From Zoogloea sp. (GTDB lineage Bacteria > Pseudomonadota > Gammaproteobacteria > Burkholderiales > Rhodocyclaceae), in the NCBI RefSeq assembly GCF_028689785.1, contig NZ_JAQVCN010000057.1, forward strand, positions 1 through 32,442: 32,442 nucleotides of DNA. Reading direction: 5' to 3'. Every line of letters begins with the position of its first letter. Within the stretch, counting starts at the first letter, position 1. Shown piece after piece: positions 17,051-27,769 of the stretch. The position numbers and the translations under genes were made by a program. The notes below the pieces were generated by a model. It was given only the letters and a program-made list of their open reading frames with translations, searched no databases and was not told the origin of the DNA.

Positions 17051-17968
17051 ATGCCCAGCCACGACGCAAGAGACCTGAACCTGAGCATCGGCAAGGAAGC
17101 GCTGAAACCACTTTACGAGGTGAAGCCCGCCCGGGTGCTGACAGCCTACATGTTCGAGTGGATGCTCATCCTCGGCACCATTGCGCTGGCCAACCGGTAT
17201 TTCTCCGTCTGGACCTACATTCCGGCGGTCCTCCTGATCGGCTCACGCATGCACGCCCTGGCGGTAGTGATGCACGACGTCGCCCACTTCCGCTTTCTGA
17301 ACAACCGCAAGCTGTCCGACTTCATAACCGACGTGCTGGTGTGCTTTCCGATGCTGATTCATGTGGATGGCTACCGCCGCAATCACGTCAGCCATCACCA
17401 GCATCTCAACACCGGCGACGATCCGGACTGGGTGGCCAAGGAAGGCCGCCCGGCCTTTTCCCGCCCCCAGACCCGCGGGCAGTTTCTGGGGCGGCTGCTC
17501 CTCTACCTCATTGGCTACCAAGGACCTGCCGACCTGCGCTGGATGGCACGGCGCATCGGCAAGGACAAGAAGGGACGCGCCGAGCAACTGCAGATGCAGG
17601 CTTTCTACGCATTGCTGTTCGTAGCGCTGACGGTGCTGGGGCTATGGACGCAGTACCTGCTGTTCTGGGTTGTCCCCTTCCTCACGTCCTTCATGATGTT
17701 CCAGTACATCCGCAGCTTTGCTGAGCACTTCGGCGACCTGAAATACGGCAACCTGCTGACGGCCACGCGCACGGTGAAGCCCTTCCTGATCGAGCGCGTA
17801 CTGATCGCACCCTACAACATCAGCTATCATCTGGAACACCACCTCTACCCGGCGGTACCGTTCTACAACCTGCCCGCCCTGCACAGCTTGCTGATGACCG
17901 ACCCGGTCTTTCGGGAGCAGGCGCACGTCACTCGGGGCTATTTCCGCGGGCTCCTGCAAGAACTCTGA
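17051..17968 (+). CDS. Membrane fatty acid desaturase
   Basis: Integral membrane di-iron desaturase of 305 residues, with hydrophobic segments near 32-68, 92-104 and 185-222. The three histidine boxes are present: HDVAH (75-79), HVSHH (112-116) and HLEHH (260-264), arranged as in acyl-lipid or fatty acid desaturases and related hydroxylases. It would introduce a double bond in acyl chains using oxygen and an electron donor; the exact substrate and regiochemistry cannot be read from the sequence. It stands alone between the five-gene operon and the convergent response regulator gene, whose stop is 22 bases away. An A/T-rich promoter area upstream would suit regulation by temperature or lipid state, but nothing specific is recognised. 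Carotenoid or alkane hydroxylases of the same superfamily are less likely on length and spacing. Confidence 0.88.
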   Translation: MPSHDARDLNLSIGKEALKPLYEVKPARVLTAYMFEWMLILGTIALANRYFSVWTYIPAVLLIGSRMHALAVVMHDVAHFRFLNNRKLSDFITDVLVCFPMLIHVDGYRRNHVSHHQHLNTGDDPDWVAKEGRPAFSRPQTRGQFLGRLLLYLIGYQGPADLRWMARRIGKDKKGRAEQLQMQAFYALLFVALTVLGLWTQYLLFWVVPFLTSFMMFQYIRSFAEHFGDLKYGNLLTATRTVKPFLIERVLIAPYNISYHLEHHLYPAVPFYNLPALHSLLMTDPVFREQAHVTRGYFRGLLQEL

Positions 17969-17990
17969 ACGCCGCCGGCGCCGCCCCCAC

Positions 17991-20134
17991 CTAAAGGCCC
18001 GCCGGCAGGGGGCTAAGCCCCTGGGGCATGCGAATGCCGTTGCGCAGGGCCTGGGCCAACATCTTGGCCGACATGGGCCGGGCAAAGAGATAACCCTGGA
18101 TGAGGTGACAGCCCCGCTGATGCAGGGCCGATAGCTGGGAGACCGTCTCAACGCCCTCGGCCACCACTTCCAGCCCCAGACTGTGGGCCAGCCCGATCAC
18201 CGCTTCGACGATGGCAATACCCTGGCCGTCGTCCAGCTCATTAACGAAAGAGCGGTCAATCTTGAGGGTATCCACGGCCAGCCGGCGCAGATAAGCCAGG
18301 GACGAATACCCCGTACCGAAGTCGTCCACCGCCACCCGCACCCCCATCTCGCGCAGCTGGGCCAGGATGTTTGTGGCGTAATCCAGATCACGCATCAGCA
18401 CCGTCTCGGTGAGCTCGAACTCGATGCGCGAGGCAGGCACGCCGGCCCGCTCCAGCTCGCTCCGGACCGTGGGGATCAACTGGGCGTCCATGAAGTTGAT
18501 GCCGGAGAGATTGACGCTGATGCGGAAATCGGTGGGCAGGCTTGAGCCCCACTCGGCAATGTCGGCGCACACCCGCTCAAACACCGCACGACTGAGGGGC
18601 ACGATCATGCCGGTCTCTTCGGCCAGGGAAATGAACTCGGGGGGCGGCACCGGCCCGCGCCCCATGTGCGGCCAGCGCACCAGGGCCTCGGCCTTGACGA
18701 TGGTGCCGGTGGCTGCATCGACGATGGGCTGATACACCACCCGCAGTTCATCATCACCAATGGCCCGGCGCAGCTCGCCTTCAAGGGTGAAGCGCAAGAA
18801 GGCCGCCACCTTCATCTCTTCGGAAAACAACGCAACCGGCTCACCATTGGTACGCTTGGCGCGGTTGAGCGCCGTCTCGGCCGCCTTCAGCAGCGCGTCG
18901 GCGTCACCCGCATGGTCGGGCATCACAGCCAGGCCGATGCGCGCCGACAGGGTGATGTCCTGCCCCGGCACGTGGATGGGTGCCCGCACCACCCGCAGCA
19001 GCTGATGGGCGACCGCCAGCATTTCGTCCAGGTCGCCCACGTCGGGCGTCAGGACCCCGAACTCGTCCGCCGCCAGACGGGCCACCTTGAAGCTCGGCAG
19101 AGCGCCACCGCCCGCCGGCTCGGCAGGGGCCCGGTCGCCCATGCTCTCGCGCAGACGGTGGCCGATGACCTGCAGCACCTGGTCACCACGCTCGGGCCCG
19201 AGGCTGTCGTTGATACGAGCAAAGCGGTCGATATCCACCACCATCACCGCACACCGGCTGTCATTGCGTAGGCAGCGCACGGCAGCCCCCAGTAGGTTTT
19301 CGCGGAAGAACTCCCGGTTGGGCAGACCGGTAAGATGATCGAAATAGGCCAGCTGGCGGATGCGCCGCTGGGCGTCTACCTGGTCGGTGATGTCCTGGGC
19401 GCTGCCTTCCATGACCAGGCCGGCGGTCTCGTCGGGATCGCCAGGCTCCACGGTCTCCAACACCGTGCGCACACTGCCGTCGGGCCACACCACCCGATAG
19501 GTCAGCTGAAAGCCGATGCCCCGGCGGGCACCATCGAGGGCCCCCGCCACCAAGGGCCGGTCGGGTACATAGACATGCTCCAGCACCGCCTCCATGTGCT
19601 CACCGAAGTCGCTGGCCGGCTGGCCGAACAGCCGGTAGTACTGATCCGAGCGCTGCACACGGTTTTCCTGAACGAACCACTCCCAGCTACCCAGGCGGGC
19701 GATACGCTGGGCATTGGAGAGACTCTCCTTATTACGAGTCAGCTCCTTCATGACCTGGGCCGAACGCAGCACATAGCGGATGCGGAAACGCAGCAGGGTC
19801 CAGTTGATCGGCTTGGAGATGAAGTCGGTAGCCCCCACGTCGAACGCACGTTGCACCGAATCACCATCATCCAGCCCGGTGAGCATGATGATCGGGACCA
19901 AGGCTCCACCCGGCCGGGCGCGTAGCTGCTGGCACACCTCGAAGCCACTCAGGCCAGGCATCATCACGTCGAGCAGCACGAGATCGGGCAGCGCCGAATC
20001 GAACAGGCTCAGGGCCTGCACCCCGTCTTCAGCCTCCAGGGTGACGAGCCCACCCTCGCGCAGGGCCTCGGAGGCCATCAGGCGGGTCAGGGGGTCATCG
20101 TCCACTACCAGGACGCGGGCACTTTCACTTACCG

Positions 20135-20138
<4 letters not shown>
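17991..20138 (-). CDS. Response regulator REC-PAS-GGDEF(degenerate)-EAL, probable c-di-GMP phosphodiesterase
   Basis: Cytoplasmic protein of 715 residues. The receiver (1-125) has DDD at 13-15, phosphoacceptor D57 in LLDVMMPG, T87 and K109. A PAS/PAC domain spans about 140-255. The GGDEF domain (about 260-440) has its signature changed to AADEF (356-360); the upstream metal-binding DID (302-304) remains. Cyclase activity is unlikely, though GTP binding could persist. The EAL domain (about 450-700) looks complete: EALVRW at 484-489, ELTE (575-578), DDFGTGYSS (605-613), K627 and AEGVE (660-664). The protein is therefore expected to hydrolyse c-di-GMP under control of phosphorylation. Its start overlaps the stop of the hybrid kinase gene by four bases (ATGA), so that kinase, which ends in an HPt domain, is the evident phosphodonor. 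It is the last gene of the TonB/YfiR operon. Confidence 0.93.
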
Positions 20139-22905
<2,767 letters not shown>

Positions 22906-22909
<4 letters not shown>

Positions 22910-23457
22910 CGTGACACCCGCTCCATGCCAAGCACCTGACGCCCCAGGCGGAGCAGCTGGGAGCTGGCCCGAAGGCCGTCCCGCACCAGGGAGGCCTGGT
23001 TGATGTCGAAGCGCACCCGGTTCTCCTCGGTCACCAGGCCGATACCGCCCCCAGCCTCCGCAAAGCCCTCGATGTCGCTGACCGTCAACACCCCCCTGCC
23101 GGCCAGGCCGCGCAAAATCAGCCCCATGCGCCGCTCTTCCGAGCCCGAGACGAAGACCAGATGGCAATCCTGGGCCTGCTCAAGGTTGTCCACCTCACGC
23201 AGGCGCACCTCGCGCCCCTGCACCTGCCGACCGTCCAACCCCTCCAGCCCGCCCCCGAAGGGGTCGCGGCCGAGGATGCACAGGCGCAGCACGCCCCCCA
23301 CGGGCAGGCGTCCAGACGGCCACTCCACATAGCGGGCAAAGTTGATCAGGTAGGCCGCCTTGATCTGGTACTCACCGGGTGGCGGGGCCGCCATGCCGGC
23401 CGAGCCCACCAGCCCGAAGGCCAGCAGCAAGAGAAGCCTGCAAAGGTGGCGGATCAC
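22906..23457 (-). CDS. YfiR family (DUF4154) periplasmic protein
   Basis: Exported protein of 183 residues: signal peptide of about 23 residues ([20 protein letters not shown], cleaved near GMA), then the family opening [19 protein letters not shown] (29-47) and [12 protein letters not shown] (57-68). C60 and C98 (in DCHLVF) match the disulfide pair common in the family; the second pair present in P. aeruginosa YfiR is missing here. In Pseudomonas, YfiR sits in the periplasm and inhibits the diguanylate cyclase YfiN by binding its periplasmic domain. Here it lies directly before a kinase with a similar periplasmic domain, so it probably controls that kinase. The start is GTG at 23457, with GAGGG about eight bases upstream overlapping the receptor stop. 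Ten bases separate it from the TonB receptor gene, and it overlaps the kinase gene by four. Confidence 0.9.
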
Positions 23458-23467
23458 CTGGGTACCC

Positions 23468-25495
23468 TCAGAAGCGCCACACGCCCTGGATGAAGGCCCG
23501 CCGAGGCTGGTAGACCGGCTGGCTGGGGAAGAAGTTTGAGACGTACTCCAGGTGCAGGGGGTCGAACAGATTCTGGGCGACGAAATACAAGTCGAAGTAG
23601 CGGCTCACTCGCCAGGCGTAGCGGAAGTCCACCGCGGTGTAGGCCGGTACATCACCGGCACCGACGGCGCCCACATGGCGTGCTGCGACGTCGACCTCCT
23701 TGCCACCACCCAAGTTGAAGCTCATGCGCAGGGTGCCCCAATGCTGGGGGGCCGCCTGCTCCAGGGCCCGGCCGCCCACGGCCGCCGCCTCGTCCGCACC
23801 GCGGCGGACCCGAGTATCCATAAGCGTGTAGCTCGCCTGCAGGCGCAGGGCGTCGGTCACCGGTACATCCACCGCGAGTTCCACACCGTGGCTGCGGGCA
23901 CTCCCCTCACTGCCACGCTGCATGTATTGCAGGGGAGCAACGAAGGGCTCCACGGGCAGGGACGAGGTGGGCAAGATCAGGCCGCTCGGGTCGTACCATT
24001 CGGAGACCAGGCGATGGTAGTTGTTATGAAAGAGCACCGCTTCCACACTGCCATTGCCAAGATTGCGCCGATAACCCAGCTCCAGGGTATCGACCCGCTC
24101 GGCGCGACGGTTCCAGCCCGGTCCCGGTCGCGAGCCGACAACGACAAGAGGAAACGGGCTGCCTGCCGGCGTCGGCTGGGCGCCAAAGAGGATTGACGCA
24201 TCACTCTCGCCGATGGACAGGGTGCGCGCGGCCCGGGACCAGCTGGCCCACAAGCTATCCTTGAGGTTGGGGGTCCACATCAGGCGGGCGGTCGGCTGGG
24301 GCTCGAAACGTGCCAGGCTGGAGTACTCGAAGCGCCCCCCCAGGGTCAGCTTCCAGGTCTGGGGATCCAGGGTGATCTCGTCCTGCACGAAGGCGCTGAA
24401 CACCCGGACGTTACGTCGGGGCGGAGTCAGATTGAGCACTGCCGAAGTGGCGATGATCTCGGTCTGGACCATTCGCGCGCCCAGGCCCCACATGAGCTCA
24501 TGGGTGCCCGAGGGCACCAGCCGGTGCTGGAAATCCAGGTCGGCCGTATTCACCGTACCGCGGCCGTAGGTACCCACGTTGGCCAGCTGGTGGTCCATGT
24601 AGGCCTGCAGTGAGGCCTCGCCCCCGGCCAGCCCCCAGTTGTAGCGGCCCAGCAGGTTGGTGCTTTCGAAGACGAAATCGAGGGGGATCAGCAGCCCGTC
24701 GCCGGTCAGGCTGGAGGTATTGATGTTCTCGCCGCTGGTGCGGCGGCTGGTGTTGCCCTGAAGCATCCAGGCATCAACGCCGGAGCCGGCGCCATCCATG
24801 CGGAAACCTGCCAGCCAGCCCCGGTTGTAATCCGGCTCGCTGCGCCCGTCACGAGTGTGGGACGGGGCCAGATCGCTGCCCTTGGCGTAGACCCGCATCG
24901 CCCCGGCGTCACCGAGAGAGACGCCCTGACGCACGGCAACCGTGGGGTTGCCTCGGTCGTCCACGCTGGCCGACACCAGTCCGCCCAAGCTTGTGGTGGC
25001 CTTGCGGGTGACGATGTTGATTACCCCGTTCACCGCGTTGGCCCCCCACAGGGAGGCGCCCGGCCCGCGGATCACCTCGATCCGCTCCACGTCGGCGAGC
25101 ATCACATCAAGAGCTTCCCAGAACACGCCGGAGAACAGAGGGCTGTACACACTGCGCCCATCGATCTGGACCAGCAGTTTGTTGGAAAAGCGCCCCTCGG
25201 CCCCACGCACGCCCACCGCCCAGCGCCCGGACCCGATCTGCGCCACGATCACCCCCGGCACCTCGCGCAGGGCTTCAGGAACGCTCCGCGCACCACTGCG
25301 CCGAATGTCCGCCGCCGACAGCACGGTGATCGCTGCAGGCGTGTCGGAGAGCTTCTGTGCCTTGCGCGACACGGCGCTCACATCGAGACGGACCAGTTCT
25401 TCCAGGCTCAGGTCCGCCAGTGACGCCTCCCCGGCAGTCGCTACCGTGGTCCAGCACAGGGTCGGAGCAAGGAGGCATGCAAGACGTCGACTCAT
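23468..25495 (-). CDS. TonB-dependent receptor
   Basis: Outer-membrane protein of 675 residues. A signal peptide (about 1-22, ending near VATAG) precedes a plug domain (about 45-160): DTPAAITVLSAADIRRSG, then a VRG-containing stretch, then RIEVIRGPGASLWGANAVNGVINIVT, the hallmark TonB-receptor segment. The barrel fills the rest and ends in GVWRF with a terminal aromatic residue, as required for barrel insertion. A canonical TonB box is not obvious; LEELVRLDVSAV near 30 is the family's usual opening. The start at 25495 follows AAAAGAT and gives a good signal peptide; the open frame continuing upstream is antisense to glnS. It heads an operon with yfiR-like, hybrid kinase and EAL regulator genes, so it may act as a surface sensor or as an importer whose ligand or activity is monitored. 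Ligand unknown: no heme, siderophore or cobalamin gene adjoins. Confidence 0.92.
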   Translation of the reverse strand: MSRRLACLLAPTLCWTTVATAGEASLADLSLEELVRLDVSAVSRKAQKLSDTPAAITVLSAADIRRSGARSVPEALREVPGVIVAQIGSGRWAVGVRGAEGRFSNKLLVQIDGRSVYSPLFSGVFWEALDVMLADVERIEVIRGPGASLWGANAVNGVINIVTRKATTSLGGLVSASVDDRGNPTVAVRQGVSLGDAGAMRVYAKGSDLAPSHTRDGRSEPDYNRGWLAGFRMDGAGSGVDAWMLQGNTSRRTSGENINTSSLTGDGLLIPLDFVFESTNLLGRYNWGLAGGEASLQAYMDHQLANVGTYGRGTVNTADLDFQHRLVPSGTHELMWGLGARMVQTEIIATSAVLNLTPPRRNVRVFSAFVQDEITLDPQTWKLTLGGRFEYSSLARFEPQPTARLMWTPNLKDSLWASWSRAARTLSIGESDASILFGAQPTPAGSPFPLVVVGSRPGPGWNRRAERVDTLELGYRRNLGNGSVEAVLFHNNYHRLVSEWYDPSGLILPTSSLPVEPFVAPLQYMQRGSEGSARSHGVELAVDVPVTDALRLQASYTLMDTRVRRGADEAAAVGGRALEQAAPQHWGTLRMSFNLGGGKEVDVAARHVGAVGAGDVPAYTAVDFRYAWRVSRYFDLYFVAQNLFDPLHLEYVSNFFPSQPVYQPRRAFIQGVWRF

Positions 25496-25559
25496 CGTTG
25501 ATCTTTTCTGGATAGAGAGGTTTTCCGGTGTCAGCTGCAGCCGTACCCGATTATTAAAC

Positions 25560-25589
25560 GTGCGCACAGACGGGCGGTGTTTTACACCG
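25560..25589. promoter_or_regulatory. Paired palindromes upstream of the TonB receptor operon
   Basis: GTGCGCAC (25560-25567) is a perfect 8-base palindrome, and CGGTGT (25575-25580) with ACACCG (25584-25589) forms a second dyad around TTT. On the minus strand they lie 65-95 bases before the receptor ATG, just upstream of an A/T-rich TTAATAA that could be part of a -10 region. This is where an operator would be expected. The binding protein is not identified; the sites do not look like Fur boxes. Confidence 0.4.
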
Positions 25590-25729
25590 TTCACCCCCGG
25601 ACACAATGACAAGCATTGCGCATCGCTCCCCAGAAAGGGGCCGCAACGCCAGACGTCGCGAAACCGTTCACGCACCCGCCATCTTTCATCCCGTACGCCC
25701 CGGCATCCGTGGATGCGCCGGGCATCGGC

Positions 25730-25735
25730 TACAAT
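25730..25735 (+). promoter_or_regulatory. Possible -10 element of glnS
   Basis: TACAAT matches the -10 consensus at five of six positions and lies 57 bases before the glnS ATG. A convincing -35 was not found at the usual distance. The 297-base gap between the divergent receptor gene and glnS otherwise contains only the paired palindromes noted separately. Confidence 0.4.
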
Positions 25736-25792
25736 CGCAGGATTTTTCGAACCCGGCGGCCCGCCGCCCGTGCCCGTCAAGGTAAGCATCCG

Positions 25793-27514
25793 ATGACCGC
25801 TCACACCCCTCCGGCCTCCGACGCCGCACCCAGCAATTTCATCCGCAACATCATCGACGAAGATCGCCGCCTCGGCAAATGGGCCGGACGGGTCGAAACC
25901 CGCTTCCCGCCTGAGCCCAACGGCTATCTCCACTACGGCCACGCCAAGAGCATCTGCCTCAATTTCGGTCTGGCCGAAACCTACGGCGGCGCCTGCCACA
26001 TGCGCTTCGACGACACCAATCCCACCAAGGAAGAACAGGAATACGTCGACGCCATCATCGAAGCGGTGCAGTGGCTGGGTTTCGACTGGGGCGAGCACCT
26101 CTACTTCGCGTCGGATTACTTCGACAAGATGTACGCCATGGCCGAGCACCTCATCACCGTAGGCAAGGCCTACGTAGACTCGCTCTCGGCCGAGGAGATG
26201 CGCGCCTACCGCGGCACCCTGTCCAGCCCCGGCAAAGACAGCCCCTTCCGCAACCGCAGCGTCACCGAAAACCTCGAACTGTTCCAGCGCATGAAGGCCG
26301 GAGAGTTTCCCGACGGCACCCATATCCTGCGCGCGAAGATCGACATGGCCTCGCCCAACATCAACCTGCGCGACCCAGCCATCTACCGCATCCGCCACGC
26401 CACCCACCACCGGACCGGTGATCGTTGGTGCGTTTACCCGATGTACACCTTCGCCCATCCCATCGAGGATGCGCTGGAGGACGTCACCCATTCCATCTGC
26501 ACGCTCGAGTTCGAAGACCAGCGCCCCTTCTACGACTGGCTGCTGGACAACCTCGCCGAGGGCGGCTTTTTCCCCCGCCCGGTGCCACGCCAGATCGAGT
26601 TCGCCCGCCTCAACCTCACTTACGTGGTGCTCTCCAAGCGCAAGCTGATTCAACTGGTGGATGAGAAGCACGTGGCGGGCTGGGACGACCCGCGCCTGCC
26701 CACCCTCGTCGGCGCCCGCCGCCGCGGCTTCACCCCCGAAGGCTTCCGCCGCTTTGCCGAGCGCATCGGGGTTTCCAAGGGCGACTCATGGATCGACATG
26801 AGTGTGCTCGAAGACTGCATGCGCGAGCACCTCAACGAAGCCGCCGAGCGTCGCGTCGCGGTGCTCGACCCACTCAAGCTGGTCATCACCAACTACCCGG
26901 ACGGTCACACCGAGCGCTGCCACGCCCCCAACCACCCGCTGCACCCCGAGCTTGGCAAGCGCGAGATGCCTTTCGGCCGCGAACTGTGGATCGAGCGTGA
27001 AGACTTCATGGAAACCCCGGTCAAGGGCTACCACCGCCTCTACCCGGGCAACATGGCCCGTCTGCGCTACGGCTACGTGATCAAGTGCACCGGCTGCGAA
27101 AAGGACGCTGACGGCAACATCACCGCGGTGCTGTGCGAATACCTGCCCGACTCCAAGTCCGGCACGCCCGGCGCCGACAACTACAAGGTGAAGGGCAACC
27201 TGCACTGGGTCTCGGTGGAGCACGCCTACACCGCCGAGGTACGCCTCTATGACCGGCTCTTCGCCCATGCCTACCCGGGCAACCGCCGCGAAGGCGACGC
27301 CGAGGGTGTGGAACGTGATTTCCTCGAGGACATCAACCCGGACAGCCTGAAGGTCATCACCGCCCAGCTCGAACCGGCCCTCCGCGCCGCCCGCCCCGAG
27401 GCGCGCTTCCAGTTCGAGCGTCACGGCTACTTCGTGGCCGACCGGGTGGACTCCCAGGACGGTGCGCCGGTTTTCAACCGGACCGTCACCCTGCGCGACA
27501 CCTGGAAGAAGTAA
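25793..27514 (+). CDS. glnS: Glutaminyl-tRNA synthetase
   Basis: Class I aminoacyl-tRNA synthetase of 573 residues (E. coli 554) that charges tRNA-Gln with glutamine in the cytoplasm. The signature RFPPEPNGYLHYGHAKSI (37-54) contains the HIGH box as HYGH (47-50). The KMSKS equivalent reads LSKRK, as VMSKR in other GlnRS enzymes. RFDDTNP (71-77) is the usual GlnRS/GluRS active-site segment, and the C-terminal anticodon-binding beta-barrels are present (VKGYHRLYPGNMARLRYGY onward). GlnRS rather than GluRS is indicated by NxNL and the overall length with two C-terminal barrels. The ATG at 25793 is chosen because AAGGT lies about ten bases upstream; about 20 N-terminal residues precede the conserved NFIRNIIDED. 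The gene appears monocistronic: divergent from the receptor operon and followed by a strong hairpin. Confidence 0.97.
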   Translation: MTAHTPPASDAAPSNFIRNIIDEDRRLGKWAGRVETRFPPEPNGYLHYGHAKSICLNFGLAETYGGACHMRFDDTNPTKEEQEYVDAIIEAVQWLGFDWGEHLYFASDYFDKMYAMAEHLITVGKAYVDSLSAEEMRAYRGTLSSPGKDSPFRNRSVTENLELFQRMKAGEFPDGTHILRAKIDMASPNINLRDPAIYRIRHATHHRTGDRWCVYPMYTFAHPIEDALEDVTHSICTLEFEDQRPFYDWLLDNLAEGGFFPRPVPRQIEFARLNLTYVVLSKRKLIQLVDEKHVAGWDDPRLPTLVGARRRGFTPEGFRRFAERIGVSKGDSWIDMSVLEDCMREHLNEAAERRVAVLDPLKLVITNYPDGHTERCHAPNHPLHPELGKREMPFGRELWIEREDFMETPVKGYHRLYPGNMARLRYGYVIKCTGCEKDADGNITAVLCEYLPDSKSGTPGADNYKVKGNLHWVSVEHAYTAEVRLYDRLFAHAYPGNRREGDAEGVERDFLEDINPDSLKVITAQLEPALRAARPEARFQFERHGYFVADRVDSQDGAPVFNRTVTLRDTWKK

Positions 27515-27529
27515 CACAAGCAACGCACA

Positions 27530-27577
27530 CTCTCCCGACAGACCCGCCCCCAACGGCACGGGGCGGGCCCGGGAGAG
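27530..27577 (+). terminator. Long GC-rich hairpin downstream of glnS
   Basis: Two consecutive stems are stacked: CTCTCCCG (27530-27537) with CGGGAGAG (27570-27577), and inside it CCCGCCCC (27543-27550) with GGGGCGGG (27560-27567). The outer arms are joined by an ACAGA/CC internal loop. It starts 15 bases after the glnS stop. No T-run follows, so it may terminate with help or protect the 3' end. Confidence 0.6.
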
Positions 27578-27632
27578 ACCTTCGGAGGCGGAGGTATGAT
27601 CGAGCAAGATATAGCGCACATAGGGTCGTCGT

Positions 27633-27669
27633 GGCGCCAGGCCGACGCACCGGGCTTAAGCTTGGCGCC
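27633..27669 (+). promoter_or_regulatory. Structured leader hairpin upstream of the PAS-GGDEF-EAL gene
   Basis: GGCGCCAGGC (27633-27642) pairs with GCTTGGCGCC (27660-27669) over ten positions with a single G-U wobble, leaving a 17-base loop. It lies 100 bases before the ATG at 27770 and is followed by TTTC. A TATGAT at 27595-27600 upstream of it would be a suitable -10, placing the hairpin in the mRNA leader. It could be an attenuator, a terminator of the glnS transcript or a regulatory RNA fold. The rest of the 255-base gap holds no gene. Confidence 0.4.
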
Positions 27670-27769
27670 TTTCTGCCGATTACATGGGGCTGACAACCAT
27701 AAGTCCTTTGCCGCCTGGACCCCCGGACGAACGCGGCCCAACTGATCACCCGCCAGGCCATCGCATTGC

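Noticed and set aside
25496-26671. N-terminal extension of the TonB receptor frame by 392 codons
   Set aside because: The extension is antisense to glnS, and the signal peptide of the receptor begins at 25495.
27612-27685. c-di-GMP (GEMM) riboswitch before the PAS-GGDEF-EAL gene
   Set aside because: Short stretches resemble the GEMM consensus, but the GGCAAACC segment and the GNRA tetraloop/receptor are not found. Kept only as a structured-leader observation.
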